Shown piece after piece: positions 21,900 through 34,101 of a stretch of DNA of 64,000 nt; the first letter of the stretch is position 1; each line of letters opens with the position of its first letter. The stretch covers positions 1 to 64,000 of the forward strand of contig JBNGIS010010495.1 in NCBI GenBank assembly GCA_049999725.1. Reading direction: 5' to 3'. The position numbers and the translations under genes were made by a program. Source of the DNA: Haplomitrium mnioides (Eukaryota; Marchantiophyta; Haplomitriopsida; Calobryales). The notes below the pieces were generated by a model that ran no database searches, was not told where the DNA came from, and saw nothing but the letters and a program-made list of their open reading frames with translations.

Positions 21900-22680
21900 A
21901 TGTGAGGGACTGCCCTACTACGGCCATAGTGGCCAATTGATTAAGGACAACTCACTGTACAGGAGGCAGCTCCGTAAATTGTTGATGGGAGCCAAGAGGA
22001 GGAGAAGGCTACCCTGAGTGGGAGCTCCCGCAGATCTGCAACTAGTGTGTGAGGAAAAAGGGGCCCTTGAGATCGACATTCAGATCACAAGATGCACCCT
22101 ATCATTGGTACCCGTATATAGAGGGGCAGGAGTAAATATAATGGTGGAGGAGACCGCCTATAAGCTGGGATTCACAGAATTCCAACCCACAGCCAAAATC
22201 ATGAGGTTGGCGGATGGATCCTGGGTGAAACCATTGGGCTCACTCCTCCAAGTACCCACCTTCATCGGAGGAAAGGAGTTTAAGCTGAATTACCTAGTCA
22301 TGTAGCTAGCTAGAGTGTTTCCATACCATGTGCTAATTAGGAGACCCTAGTTGTATGGGGCCCGAGTCATGCAGAACTAGGGGAATTCCACATTGGTGTT
22401 TGGCCCCAAAATGACACTAGTACATTACGGACCTATTCCTCACCTGGGAGAGACCCAAGTAGAAGAAGAATATGACAGTGAGTGGTCCGAGGAGGAGGAA
22501 GAGTCGGAGTACCACTATTGGGTTCAGATGGTGAGCGAGGCAACAAAGGAGGATCTGGCGGAAGAAGGTGTGGTGTCTGTAAACCTAATTGAGATAGAAG
22601 AATACCCCAAAACACAACACCAGTTGAAGGAATCCACGGAAGATCGGAGAGGGGATGAGGATACTAAGGCCGGAAGATAG
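21900..22680 (+). pseudogene. Aspartic protease of element C
   Basis: It reads collinearly with the protease of element B: AGVNIMVEETAYKLGF, IMRLADGSWVKPLGS, then STLVFGPKMTLVHYG and an acidic tail. The catalytic motif is destroyed. The codons corresponding to DGGA read YRGA, because GAT became TAT and a Gly codon became AGA near 22117. Stops also occur near 22303 and 22350. Confidence 0.8.
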
Positions 22681-22739
22681 GAGGGGTCCTAAGTGTCTCA
22701 TCGGATGTAGAGCGCAGACACAGAAAAGTTCGAAGAATC

Positions 22740-24607
22740 TCCTCGGGTGGGAGCGGGTTGTGTTTGGCGACTCTAATGCAGGAGGACTGGGCGCAATGGA
22801 GAAATGAGATGGGGGCGGTGAGAGAAGCCAAACACAAGCAAGTGGTGGTCCAAGAGGGACAAGCATTCCACATCGGATCTGAATTACCCAGAAAATCAAA
22901 GCAAGCAATCACCCAACTCCTGAGTAACTTCAGTGATGCCTTTGCTTGGAGCCACATAGATTTGAAGGGAGTTATGAGAGAATTGAGGTAACATCGGATT
23001 GACTTGGAGCCCATAGTAATTCCGGTCAGACAATGACAATACATAATGAACCCCTGATTCTCCCTACTGGCAAAGGAGGAAATTGACAAGTTGTTGGAGG
23101 CAGACTTCATCTACCCGGTCCTCAACAGTGAGTGGGTGTCCCCACTAGTGGTGGTGCCCAAGAAAGTGGGGCAAGATGGTGAAAGGAAAATCTGAGTGTG
23201 CTAGGATTTTTGGAAGCTCAATGAGGCTACAAAGAAGGACCACTATCCGTTGCCTTTTACGGATGGGGTGCTGGATTTGGTGGCGGGGCGAGAGGTGTAC
23301 AGCTTCCTGGATGGGTACTTTGGGTATAACCAAATTTGAATCTGAGAAGAGGATCAGCTCAAAACTGCATTCACCACAGAATGGGGGGTGTTTGCCTTCC
23401 AAAGAATGCCATTCGGATTATGCAATGCACCGAGAACTTTTCAACGGATGATGATGAACATCTTCCATGACTATGTGAGGAAATTCTTTGAGATCTCCAT
23501 CGACGATTTCGTGGTGTATTGGAAGCTGGAGGATAACGAGTGGGATGTGAGGCTCACCCTTCAATGGTGCAGAGAAACAGGGCTAAGATTACATCCAGGA
23601 AAATGTTTTTTCGGAGTGAAGGAGGGATACTCCTTGGACACTGGATCTACAGTCAAGGCATCAGAGTAGACGAGGAGAAAATAGCCATTTGGATGAATGT
23701 CTCATTCCCCACCAACTTGAAGGAGGTGCAAGGATTCTTGGGTTGTGTGGGGTACTACAAGAGGTTTGTCGACCAATTTGCCTCAGTGGGTCTACCCCTC
23801 ACACAGATGACAAAAGGGGACAGCACCTTTGAAGCCACCCCTGAAAGGCTGGCGAGCTTCACAGAGTTGAAAAGGAGATTGGCGAGTGCCTTTATTCTAG
23901 TGCCTCCCAAATGGGGAAAGGATTTTCACATGATGATTGATGTGTCCAATTTCTACATTGGAGCAGTGCTGAGCCAGATGGATGAGAGAGGCATGGATCA
24001 TCTGATCTATTTTTCCAAGAGGCTACTGGCCTCCGTGGAGAAGAAATACTCTGCTACGGACCGGGAGGCCTTTGGAATTATTTATGCCTTGAAGAAATTC
24101 AGGCACTACTTGTTGCATTACAAGGTGATCTTCCACACCGATCACAATGCACTCAAGTACATGGTGAACAAACCATATGTGACCGATCAGATTGCGAGGT
24201 GGGTGTTGTTCTTGCAAGAGTTCAACTTTGAAGTGAGGATCAAGCTAGGGAGGAAGCATAGCAATGCCGACTTCTTCTCCCGAATTGCTAGACCAATCAA
24301 TCAAGAGGAGGTAAGCGATGTATTTTTTGATGAGGACCTATTCCAGGTGAAATCTGGGAGGGCCACGGATTATGTTGCAATAGCAGAGTTCCTTAGTTCG
24401 GCTAAAATCTCAACAAGTAGCAACAGGGAGGAAGCTGCCGTGTTTCTTATGAGGATGAGACTATATCTATTGATCAAAGGGGTGTTGCACAAGAGGGGGT
24501 ACAATGGGATGATCGGGCGATGCCTAGAGCGAGATCAATCAATGGTGGTCATGAGAGCCTTACATAGAGAGGGGTGGGGGGCCATTTTGCAGCGGATGCC
24601 ACCATGA
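22740..24607 (+). pseudogene. Reverse transcriptase and RNase H of element C
   Basis: The RT part reads FWKLNEATKKDHYPLPFTDG, FAFQRMPFGLCNAPRTFQRM and the catalytic ISIDDFVVY (near 23490-23520) with both Asp intact. Connection and RNase H domains follow in one long frame from 23540, with GCVGYYKRFVDQFASVG, MMIDVSNFYIGAVLSQMDE, ATDREAFGIIYALKKFRHY and the TDHNALKYMVN block. The N-terminal third contains several stops (TGG to TGA/TAG type) and a frameshift. Together these domains would copy the element RNA into cDNA within the particle. Confidence 0.9.
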
Positions 24608-25673
24608 GGAAGATTTTGGATGTAGGGTACTGATGGTCCACTCTGCACAAAGATGTGCACTTTTGGTTGAAGAGGTGCGACGCATGCCAGAGGACAAGGA
24701 GGCCAACAGCTAATCAACATCATCCCTTAGTCCCGATTATCTCCCTGGCGCCTTTTGAAAAGTGGGGTATGGATTTCATCGGCCTGATTGCACCCTCCAC
24801 CCGCAGGGGCAACAGATACATCTTACTGGCTACTGATTATGCAACAAAGTGGGTGGAAGCCACATCCACTCGAAATGATGATGCCAAGACAATGGTTGCC
24901 TTCTTGTATGAATAGATGTTCTGTCGATTTGGACCCCCATTAGAGCTAGTAAGTGACCAATGTACCCATTTCATCAATCACGTAATCAAAGACCTGACTA
25001 CCAGATACTTGGTCAAGCACCGGTGCACCACAGCCTATCATTCCAAGGCCAACGGGCTTATCAAAAGAGCAAACGGGATCATGGGTAAGATCCTCAGCAA
25101 GACGGTGGCAGCCAACAAGGTGGATTGGGATCTCAAGCTGCTCACCACAACTCATGCCTACAATCTAGCTTACAAGACCACAACGGGCCACTGCCCCTAT
25201 TTTTTGGTCTTCGGACAGCACGCTTTGGTGTTAGTAGAATATGAAGTGCCCACTACGTGACTGCTAGAGAAGTAGAGGATGGCAGAGGATCGGAGCAAGA
25301 GGGAGAGACTATACCAACTGGGGAGCCTGGAAGAAACCAGAGATCAAACCCAAGGAAGATTGGTACACCAACAACAATTGCGGAAGCAGTAGCATGATAA
25401 GGGCTTGAAACCAATCGATCTCTAAGAGGGGAACCTGGTGTTGTTGTATGACAATAGATTTTTGCACTTCCTTGGGAAATTATACCCCAGATGGATGGGC
25501 CCATTTGTGCTGAAGAAACTGCATCGCAATGGGTCAACAGAATTGGAGACATTCGAGGGTCATAGGTTCGCCAATCAAGTGCATTTTGACCGTCTCAAGA
25601 GGTACGTAAACTCAGAGGAGGAAGGAGAGGGGAAAAGGGTGATCCAATCGGAGGTTCCAGGGAGCAGGATGTA
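24600..25673 (+). pseudogene. Integrase of element C
   Basis: The zinc-binding end is visible as CDACQRTRRPTANQHH. The catalytic core has the first Asp in GMDFIGLI and the second in VSDQCTHF (usual SDQGTHF). The third residue, normally Glu in NGQxERAN, is Lys (AAA, 25063-25065), so the enzyme is inactive. Stops include a TAG at 24913-24915. The C-terminal tail (LLYDNRFLHFLGKLYPRWMG, then HFDRLKRYVNSE) matches the fragment at 29493-29905 and the remnant in element B. No chromodomain follows. Confidence 0.88.
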
Positions 25674-25831
25674 AGTATGTGTGCAGGTGTGTTCGGTGTG
25701 TGAGTGTGGGTGGGTGTTTTGTAGAATTGCACTTCAACAACACTAGATCGGCAAAGTAGTGACCACTACAAAGGAAGCAAGTAGCGGAACCGATGAATGG
25801 GGAAGGGTGTTCACGAGGTCGCTTCATACTC

Positions 25832-25844
25832 GAAGGGGGAGTTA
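25832..25844 (+). promoter_or_regulatory. Polypurine tract of element C
   Basis: GAAGGGGGAGTTA immediately before the 3' LTR, identical to that of element B. Confidence 0.85.
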
Positions 25845-28667
25845 TGTTAGCGAGCAACATGGAGCACTAAGGAAGAATTTGTAACATCAGAAGCAGCATT
25901 GGACCAATCTCCCTCTTGTAAGTGTAAAAGTGCCTCGAAAGCAGCGGAACGACTTCAATCTGTGGGTAGGAGCTGATCGCATGGATCTAAGGAGTGCAAT
26001 GGGACTGTGTTGAAAGGAGAGAAGGGAGCAGTGGTAGCCAGCAAGTGGGGAGGCACCACTAAATTTCGAAGGAAGTAAATGAAAGCCTATAGGTATCATT
26101 GGGATGCGGGAATCGAGACCTAGCAGGGAGGAAGGAATGTAACCAGAGGCAAGTAGTCGAGAGGAGGAAGATCCGAGCTGCTTGGCAGAGATTCAAGAGC
26201 GCTCAAGAGTGAAGGGGACCGCAGAGCAAGCTCCCAGATGCGCGCACCAGAAGCGGAGATCAGGAAGAGAAAGGAAGGGTTAGGGCCTTCGTGAGCAGCG
26301 ACCATGCCAAGAATTGGGAGACGCCCTGATTCCTCAGAGGTGAAACGAGTTCTACTGGGGTCTACGACCCCTTCCTTCAGTGTCCATGAGTCTTAGCGAG
26401 AACATGGCATCTTCGGAGGACTCCAAGAGATTCAGCAGATTGTGTGGCATCTTTGGAGGACTATGAAAGATTCAACGGATTACGTGGCGTCTTCAAGGAG
26501 TCCACGGGTCTTTGCATGGTTGTGGCGGGCCCAGGGAGTCTGCAGATCTTTACCAATAGGTGGCGGGTCTGGGGTGTCCGTAGGGCTTCAGCGGAGACGT
26601 GGCAGACGTAGGAGGTCCGTGGAGCTTTGCGGAAACGTGACAGGCTCAGGGTGTCTGCAATCTTCTTCGGAACCAAGTCAACGTAATGGTCAAGCTTCTC
26701 CATTGAAAACATCGTCGGATGGTGCAGCTTCAGATTACGTGGCACTCCAGGAGAGCTTGTTGGATCCTTTGGGTCAGAGGGAGGTCAACCACGGAACTAG
26801 GTCAGCGGGTCGGTCAGCCTTCCCCTTTTAAAACGACGTCAGACGGCGCGGCTTCGGATTACGTGGCACTTCGACAAGGCCCATTGGATCCTTTCAGTCA
26901 GAGAGGAGTCAACAACAGACGGAGGTTAGCGCAACGGTCTACCTTCTCTGTTGAATACAGTGTCGGATGGCGACAACGGAGGAAAAGTCAACAACTGGCA
27001 CTAGGTTCCATTGGATTCTGCAGACTCGGATCCGTGGGAATCTCCGGACAAGAATCCGCGAGCTTTCTTTAGATTCCTTTTTTGCTGGATTCTTTAGAAC
27101 TCTATTCCGAAGGGTTCTTTGGACTTGGATTCCATAGGAATCTTCAGAATCTGAACCTGTGAGATTCCTTGGACTCGACCCCGTATGATCGTTGTACTTG
27201 GAAGCAAACTGCTAATAGACGGGATAGGTGTCACCACGTCTGAGTATGAGCCAAACAAGAATAATAACATTTCTAACTGGAAGGATTCACGAGGGCGGAA
27301 GCTTGAGAGGTATACATTGTCAAGCTTTGAATTCAATCGAGTTGGTGTGCAAGCAAGCTAGAGACACGCAAGCGATCTCGTGACAAGGAAAATGCAACGA
27401 GGTAAGGCAGAATTGGATTCTAGTGAGAATCGATGTGAGGCGGGTGTACTCGCGCAGGGGGCTAGCATGGGTGGACGTGGACTGGAGGGGTGCCATGAAT
27501 CGTTGAGTGAGAAGCTCTAGAGGCTTGGGCGATCTAGATGGACTCATCCCTATGGGTGGATTTGTGGCGGAGGTAGATCAATACTGGTGATTTGAAGGGG
27601 ATCAGTGTTGTTGAGAATTCGAAAGGGACTGCCAAGTGGGATCTTGGGGTCGTCTCTGCACTTTCGTATGCGAGAGCATCAACCCAAAGTGCTGGAAGTG
27701 TGCTTTGGTGTTATCTTTCAAGTGGAACTGAGAAAAGGGTGGATGAGTTAGTGCTTGCTCATTGCGGAGAAGACGTGTTTGAGGCTCAGAGGTGGAGTGA
27801 GCTACAAGCAGTCGGTAGGACTATCTTCCAAGGGTGGAAGTGAAAGAAATCCTCTTCCGAGCTTGAGGAAGTAAATCCAGAGCTTCTCGCAAGGGAAGTT
27901 GGAAAACTATTTGGAAGAAGGATGTGTGTGTGGGGATTGGAAGGAAGATTTCTGTAGTGAGTGGGGAAGGAGGCTGTTTGGAGATCAGTCCCAGTTGTCC
28001 TGTGAGGTCTCTGATGTTGATGAAGTGCAATGAAGGAGTATGTTTGTAAATGTGTATGAATGTGTTGGTTAGATTTGAATTCTGTTATATGATATAAGAA
28101 GCAATTAGGATTAGGCTCAAACAAATAACATTTGTTCAGACCTTGGGACAGCTCTGTGAAGGGGGAGTCAAGTCCCTTGATATAGTCTTGTGATCCTTGG
28201 GTCCTTGCATTCTTTTCCAGTACTCTGTTTTAATGTGTAAGAATGATTCAAGACTAGAAATAGGTAGGAGTTCCATTTGTTGAGACCTTGGGACAACTCT
28301 GTGAGGGGGAGTTCAGTCTCTTGCCATTGTTCCGTGGCACAAGGGTTATTCCACTTTGCTCGTGAAGTGTATACAAGGTGGCTAGGTCCAGATTTGGGAC
28401 CCTTGAATTACATTGAAGATTTCCACAGAGCTATTGGGGTTTGTGTGTATGCATGGTCTGGCATTGTGGGTGAATGAGCAGTTGGGCTGATGCTATGTAT
28501 GTTGAGGTGGGGAGAGGGCTGGTAGGGTGAAGAGAGATTTCTCAAAGCCTCAAAGTAATAATTGGATAGGGGCCTTCTCACAAAAGAACCTTAATCCCAT
28601 GTTTTTGTCCTCCTCTGCCTTCCAAGTGGCACTTGTGAAGGTTAAGGCTTGAAGGAGTGGAGTGACA
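25845..28667 (+). repeat. 3' LTR of element C (2823 bp)
   Basis: It repeats the 5' LTR including both U3 arrays. ACGTGGC cores are found at 26482-26488, 26737-26743 and 26861-26867. It ends GAGTGACA before GTCTT. Confidence 0.93.
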
Positions 28668-28672
28668 GTCTT
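28668..28672. repeat. Target site duplication of element C, right copy (GTCTT)
   Basis: Exact match to 17981-17985. Confidence 0.9.
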
Positions 28673-28849
28673 CCATGGAGAAATGGGACCGTCGTGTTGA
28701 TAGGGAAAGGACAAAAGTCGTACTAAAAAAAGTCTAACCTGATAAGGAGAGATAAGATAGAAAACAACAAAACTTAGATTGACCTCATAAAACCGGATGG
28801 ATAGGAGCGGACTCTAGGACCATGTGTGGTCGTTGCCTTCCTGAAAACA

Positions 28850-29321
28850 TTGCATCTTTATTCCTCCATCCCTTTCCTTGATTCAAATTGCACTAACAAT
28901 GCCTTCATGTCTTCTCTCCATCAAGCTATCCCATGACTTCAATAGTTGAGAAGTGAGGATGTAGTGCTCCGCATTGCTTCAAACATCCACTCTTCCTTTT
29001 AATCATTGATTCTGTCCACGGTCCCTCGTTCTTTGCTTCTTTGTTATGGATCCTATCCCCTTTAAATTGCCCTAGCAACTGCTCCCTTGAGAGTCCTTAC
29101 TCAATAATGTTTGAGGGCATCCTTCCCTTCAACCATTCCAACTATTGTCTCTTTGTTCTAATGCCCTTGTTGTTGAGTGGTCGAGTGATCCCTTTTGCTA
29201 GATGCATGTTCTGAGTACTACGGTGTCCCTAAGATGTCTTCCCACCTGCAAATAGAGAAATGGATTGCTCATGCCCTAAATTTGCAGATTTTCCCATAGT
29301 GCTTCAAATCATTGGCTCACA
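28850..29321 (-). repeat. LTR fragment, minus orientation, same family
   Basis: Read on the minus strand, a purine-containing tract (AAAATGGGAATGA) is followed by TGTGAGCCAATGATTTGAAG. This aligns with the start of the element B LTR, which has GGTTTGAAGC in the same position. The match fades toward 28850, so the fragment is truncated or heavily diverged. Confidence 0.45.
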
Positions 29322-29492
29322 TCATTCCCATTTTAATTGAGAAGTGACCCCACGAACACCCATTTGACCTCTTGTTGGTTGTCTCTCTTGCTGCTCCTCA
29401 CTGTGTCACTCTGCTTCCTTGCCAAAAAACACTAGCTATTCTCATTCTATACACTCCCTCATTGAACACTCCTTGAACATGTGTGGAAAATC

Positions 29493-29905
29493 CTAACCAG
29501 TCACCATCGACTCCCCTTCATCCTCTTCCCTATTTACACACCTCTTCAAGAGATCATAATGTATTGAGTTGGTGATCCCATCCCCTTCCAAGGTCTCCAA
29601 CTGTGCAAACCCATTCTGATGCAGCTTCTTGAACACAAAAGGTCCCATCCACCTAGTGAGCAACTTCCTTAGAAAATACACAAACCTGCTATCATACAAC
29701 AACACCAGATCTCTGTTTTAAACATCCACCAACTTTAACTTCTTGTCATGTTACTTCTTCCAAAACTCTTGCTGGTGCTCCCACATTCCTTGGGCTTGCA
29801 CCAGAATCTCTTCCAATGCCTCTAGCTGATGTATTTTCTCTATCCTACTCTTGTCTTTTACTAGCTTCTCCCTCTCCAATACCCTCACCGTTGGCGCCAT
29901 GCGGG
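29493..29905 (-). pseudogene. Integrase C-terminal fragment of a related gypsy element
   Basis: The minus strand reads LLYDSRFVYFLRKLLTRWMG and HYDLLKRCVNREEDEGE, nearly the same as the integrase tail of element C. Before it, a charged coiled region (KIHQLEALEEILVQAQG) also corresponds to C. The upstream catalytic core is missing at about 29905, where the sequence changes abruptly. Together with the LTR fragment just downstream on the same strand it is the 3' end of a truncated element. Confidence 0.8.
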
Positions 29906-29929
29906 CTAATGAGGCTAGGATCACAAGGC

Positions 29930-30348
29930 TATGAGGGGAAACTATAGGGCAAATTTAGGCCATGCAGCAAGTCCGATGAGCACCCGACTCGAGTCAAGTA
30001 GAACAGTTCCCCTGGGAATGGCTAAGGGAGGAGACACCAAGAGAAGCAAGATAGTAGGTTTGAGAAAGGTTGAGCATGACAGGTTCTTTTCTCATCCTCA
30101 AACCATTTTTGTCAATTTAGTTTTGTTTGTTTTCAGCAGTCCAGTGAAGCAATGGCAGTAGTAAAAATTCTGTTGGAATGCATCAAGAAAGCGAGCGGAG
30201 TGGGTTAGTGCGATCAAGACTAAAGGTCACTAAGGCATTGGAAGGGACAACGAACATGCAAGGAGATGTTCCAAACTATGCACACGATTATATCCTTATG
30301 GGGAGATGAGGTAATTGCGAGGGCGCTCCACTCTTCAAAGAGGAGTTA
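29930..30348 (+). other. Probable 3' interior end of a plus-strand family member
   Basis: The last ~50 bases (GAGGGCGCTCCACTCTTC, then AAAGAGGAGTTA) align with the interior ends of elements B and C before their LTRs. The preceding ~370 bases show no recognisable protein domain. This block lies back to back with the minus-strand fragment ending at 29905. Confidence 0.4.
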
Positions 30349-33300
30349 TGTCAACTGAATAGGAACAAGGCTACCTCAAAAAAATTTCAATTTCTGTTTA
30401 CGTGATCTATTTTTGTTGTATGAGGGGCACATTTTTCATCTTGAAGCGTCAAATGACGACAACCAGGAGTCAAGAACTGAAAGGTAGGCAACAATCAACT
30501 TGGCATTAGGGTGAGGTAACAAGTTCATGACAGGGGAGTATCAAGCTAAAGCAACCAGACTGAGCAACTAGAGAAATCAAGGAGCAGCTTTGGAAGGCGG
30601 GCATCTGCTCTTTTGTTTTGCACAACAATCAAACTAGGGTTGTGTAAGGGCAAATCTCCAAACAGAGTCACAAGTGTCAATTGCAAAAATGCCAAGCAGA
30701 AGAGAGAGGAATCTGCAAGGATTCCAGCCCTTGAAGGGGACCAAAGGGACCAAAAGGTCAGTTGTAACCTTCAAGAAATTGTTTTTGATAATAAAGAGAA
30801 ATTCATGCATAGAGCATTAAAACAGAGTAAGGAAAGGAGAAAAGGGGTCCAAGGGTGAACGAAAAAGGCAAGGATGATGGCACCGTCAATGATAGGGATG
30901 TGAACAGCCAGAAAAGGTAGTACAAAGGGAATCACATCGACAACGGGAGCTCGAACAATGTAGTAGACAACGACCCAAGTGCACCACCAATGGCGACGAC
31001 AATTTGAGAGACAACATGAGGTCAAGACTAGAACGGTGAGCTAGTGAGACCATCAGAGCCAAAGGGGCCTGGACCAACCAGTCAAGTTGCAAGGCAGCTT
31101 CCAGCACAAATAGGAGAATGTGTTGAGGCAAGGAAAGCACCAGCGCCAAGGGAGAACAGGACTTGCATAGGCCAAAACAGAGGGGGAGTCAGCATATGTG
31201 AGTAGGCAAAACAAGACAAAATCATAGGCCTTGATATTAGCTAGGATATGGCAAATTGATTGAAAGGGAATACGGAAAGTACCACCATCAAGATGACAAC
31301 CATGAGCGAGCAACACTGGGATGAGGTGACAATTTTAACCCAAGCTATATGCACTTGAACCAAACGCCACCACCGGTGCAAGGAAAAATGGAAGCCATGA
31401 TTAAGAAAAGCCTCAAGGAGGCTGATATCATCTTGTCAACCACATTGAAGGGACCATGCCCTTACGAGATATCCCTACATTACAAGCATTGCTTGGAAAT
31501 AGCAACAAGATACAGAAGGCAAAATCAGCCAGCTCCAAAAACAAAAAGGCCAAACACCAAAGTGGAAGTTTGTCCTTCCACACCACATGATGAACATTTT
31601 GCACCTTGGAACCATCACAAATAAGCCATCGGGGCAGCAAGGAAGGGCAAATAGGCCCTCGTGAATAGCTTAAAACACATGAAAAGCAAGGGAACCCCGA
31701 ACTAATTGAAACACCTTGACAGCCAAGGAAGAACAAGGCAAAGCTAGAGGAAACCAAGGTCATGAGACAAAAAAACAAGGAGAGGGGGAGGAAAGTTTTC
31801 ATGAGTAACCAACTCGAGTGCCAGTAGAACAAAGGAAGTGTCACAAAAAACACAGGGAGGCTTGACTCTAGCAAGTGTAGCGGATGATACATCAATGAGA
31901 AGGTGGTCGAAGCTTGGTCCTAAGGAGCAAAATTGGGTGGCCAAGAGACCACGTGAAGGCTCGGAAGCACACAAGCCAGGTTGGCACCATGAAGTCAAGG
32001 TTAACTCAAGAAGGGCGAAAGAGCAAGGTGATGCAAGGGAGCCACATAGTACCCCTTTCCAAGGAACCAAGCCATCTCCACCAAGAGCCAGTAAGACAAA
32101 ATAGAAGGAAGCTATCACTTGGGCCCAAAGCCACAGAGGAAAAGGTTTACGAGTTCTCACCTCGATCGTGACCAAATGCCTCGCAGAAAGGGGCAATAGA
32201 AAGTGGAAAGAAAAGGAAAGACATCAAGAGCAAGGGAGAAGAAAACCACCAATAAGAGCCAAACAAGGCTTGCACCCCACCTACAAAGAGAAAAAAGAAT
32301 TTGAAGAAGGGACTACGCCACCCATTCAAGCCAACAAGCATCGCCGAATAACAAAGAGAAGTGTCACGACAGAGAAAAAACAATAGTGGGAAAAATGGAG
32401 GCAAAAGGGGAGATATGCCCTAAAACCCAAGTTATAGCAAACCATAGTGCAACCCAAAATAACAAACGCATGGGCAGCAAAGGGAAATGAAATCTCTGTG
32501 GGCATACTTCGTGCTCTAGACTGTAAACGTACAATCCAATGACAAACAACATAAGCCAAGTGCAAATAGAGCCCCACACAAACACTCACTTGTGATGAAG
32601 GAAGGAGACCAACATGGGAAGCAACTTGCACCAATAGAAGAAAAGGAAGGCCTTCCATCACCACCTTGAACTCAAGCCACATGCAAATGCATACAAAAGA
32701 AACAACTCGAGGGACTCACCTCTAGAAAATAGGAAGAAATGAACTAAGTGACCACCGTCGTCACATCACGCCCAAAGTTCATAGTTAGAAAAGAACTAAG
32801 CAAGAAAGTGACCAGAGGGAGGACCTAACAACGAGGGAGAGGGGGGGAGCACATGGTAGAAAGAGTTGGCCTTCTCTCTACAATGGCATGCAACTGACAA
32901 AGGTAGCTAAAAAATCAAAACAAAAGCTCCTGGGTGGAGTCCAAAATTTAGGAGGATCTGATTTTAGCTGCGCATGGGTCAACCGTCAACTGACTCCAGG
33001 AAAATTGGTGGTTGTTGAGAGAGAGGAGTATAGGTAAGAGAGGAACACATAGCAAGGGATTGGAATACTGAAACTTATAGCAGGGAGGAACAATAAGAGC
33101 CCAAGGAGGTTGAGGTGAGTGTGCAGAGGGAAGCATAGGCATTACAGTGAAAAGGATCTGGACTGAAAAAGTGGAACCAGTTGAGAGCATGAGGCTCTAA
33201 CATGGGGTGGATTTGCCCATGCAACAAGGAGACTCAAGGAGAGTGCCACTTCTTTAGTTGTCTGCACCCTTATGCCTAGCATTGGTAGGCTATCACTTGA

Positions 33301-34101
33301 TCAAAGAGGCCCAACAAGTTGAGGATGCAATTGTAAACTACATCATCCTGTGGGAAAATCCCCTGCCGGCCGCAAAAGGTCAGCTCCGGTGTGAGCACAA
33401 AATCACCATTGTGGTGCAATGCCAAATCAAGTGTCTAAAGAATCAGTTTCCTGATAGTTACAAGCAAGCATGAAAATATTCCCCTTTTTCAAAAGGGAGT
33501 GTGTGACAAGAGGGGCAAAAAAAGGTGGATTTTGGGTCATGGAGGCAGAGAGCGCCATCTCCCTAGCTGAGGAGTAAGAAATCTCAGCCCTCTAGACAGC
33601 GGAGGTGAAAACTATCTATCTATTGTAGGTGTGTGTGGGAGAGTGTGGTGATGAACAGCACAAGAGGACAAACCAACATTTACAACTTAGGGCTTGTAAG
33701 ATGGATAGAAGATACAGAGGATCTGTGAGAGCAATGACATCAAGAGTGGATATTGGTGAACACATTCCTTTAATCACTTGTTGATTTAAATATTAGTAGC
33801 GGAATTGTGAGTTTTGTAGACGAGAGCTTAGTTAAACAGTAGTGTATATTGTGCATATCAAGCTTGTCAGGTCTCTGAAGTTCCTAAAGGACTCAGAGCT
33901 GAAATTCACAATAAAGAGGGCATGCAGTTGGTATACAATAGCTATAGGTTAGATGCTCGGGAGTAGAGGACAGCAAAAGCATAATAGTATGGAACCGACC
34001 CTCTCACCAAAAGGAACCTTTTCATAAGTTTAATTCGGCGTTGGGGAAAGGTTGCTTGGATTTTTGTTAGGATAGGACCTAGGAACTCAAGCCAACAGTT
34101 T
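30349..34101 (+). repeat. Probable diverged 3' LTR of the same gypsy family
   Basis: It starts TGTCAACTG after a family-type purine tract. Near its end, the bases around 34000-34020 (ACCCTCTCACCAAAAGGAACC) resemble the GGCCATCTCACAAAAGAACC block near the ends of the B and C LTRs, and homology to a different gypsy RT begins at about 34102. A length of about 3.75 kb fits the 3.8 kb LTR of element B. An alternative end is the GTGACA at 33503-33508. Open frames within it show no domain. No second LTR is available to confirm. Confidence 0.4.

Larger units (their letters stand above)
17986..28667 (+). mobile_element. Element C: Ty3/gypsy retrotransposon with pol, capsid-deleted (10.7 kb)
   Basis: LTRs of 2838 and 2823 bp (TGTTAGC...GTGACA) flank a primer-binding site, partial gag, protease, RT, RNase H, integrase and a polypurine tract, with perfect GTCTT duplications. 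It is a sister of element B: the primer-binding site is the same and the gag, protease and interior ends are highly similar, while the LTRs are clearly diverged. Numerous stops and catalytic substitutions make it non-functional. The LTR starts differ at roughly 8% of positions by eye. No chromodomain follows the integrase, so it belongs to the non-chromovirus gypsy branch; placement as Tat-like is tentative. Confidence 0.93.

Noticed and set aside
28277-28477. Open frame in the 3' LTR of element C
   Set aside because: Not matched by an open frame of the same kind in the 5' LTR copy; no domain.
30613-32682. Several 80-155 codon frames on both strands in 30.6-32.7 kb
   Set aside because: They overlap on opposite strands, lack any domain, and lie in what is probably a diverged LTR.
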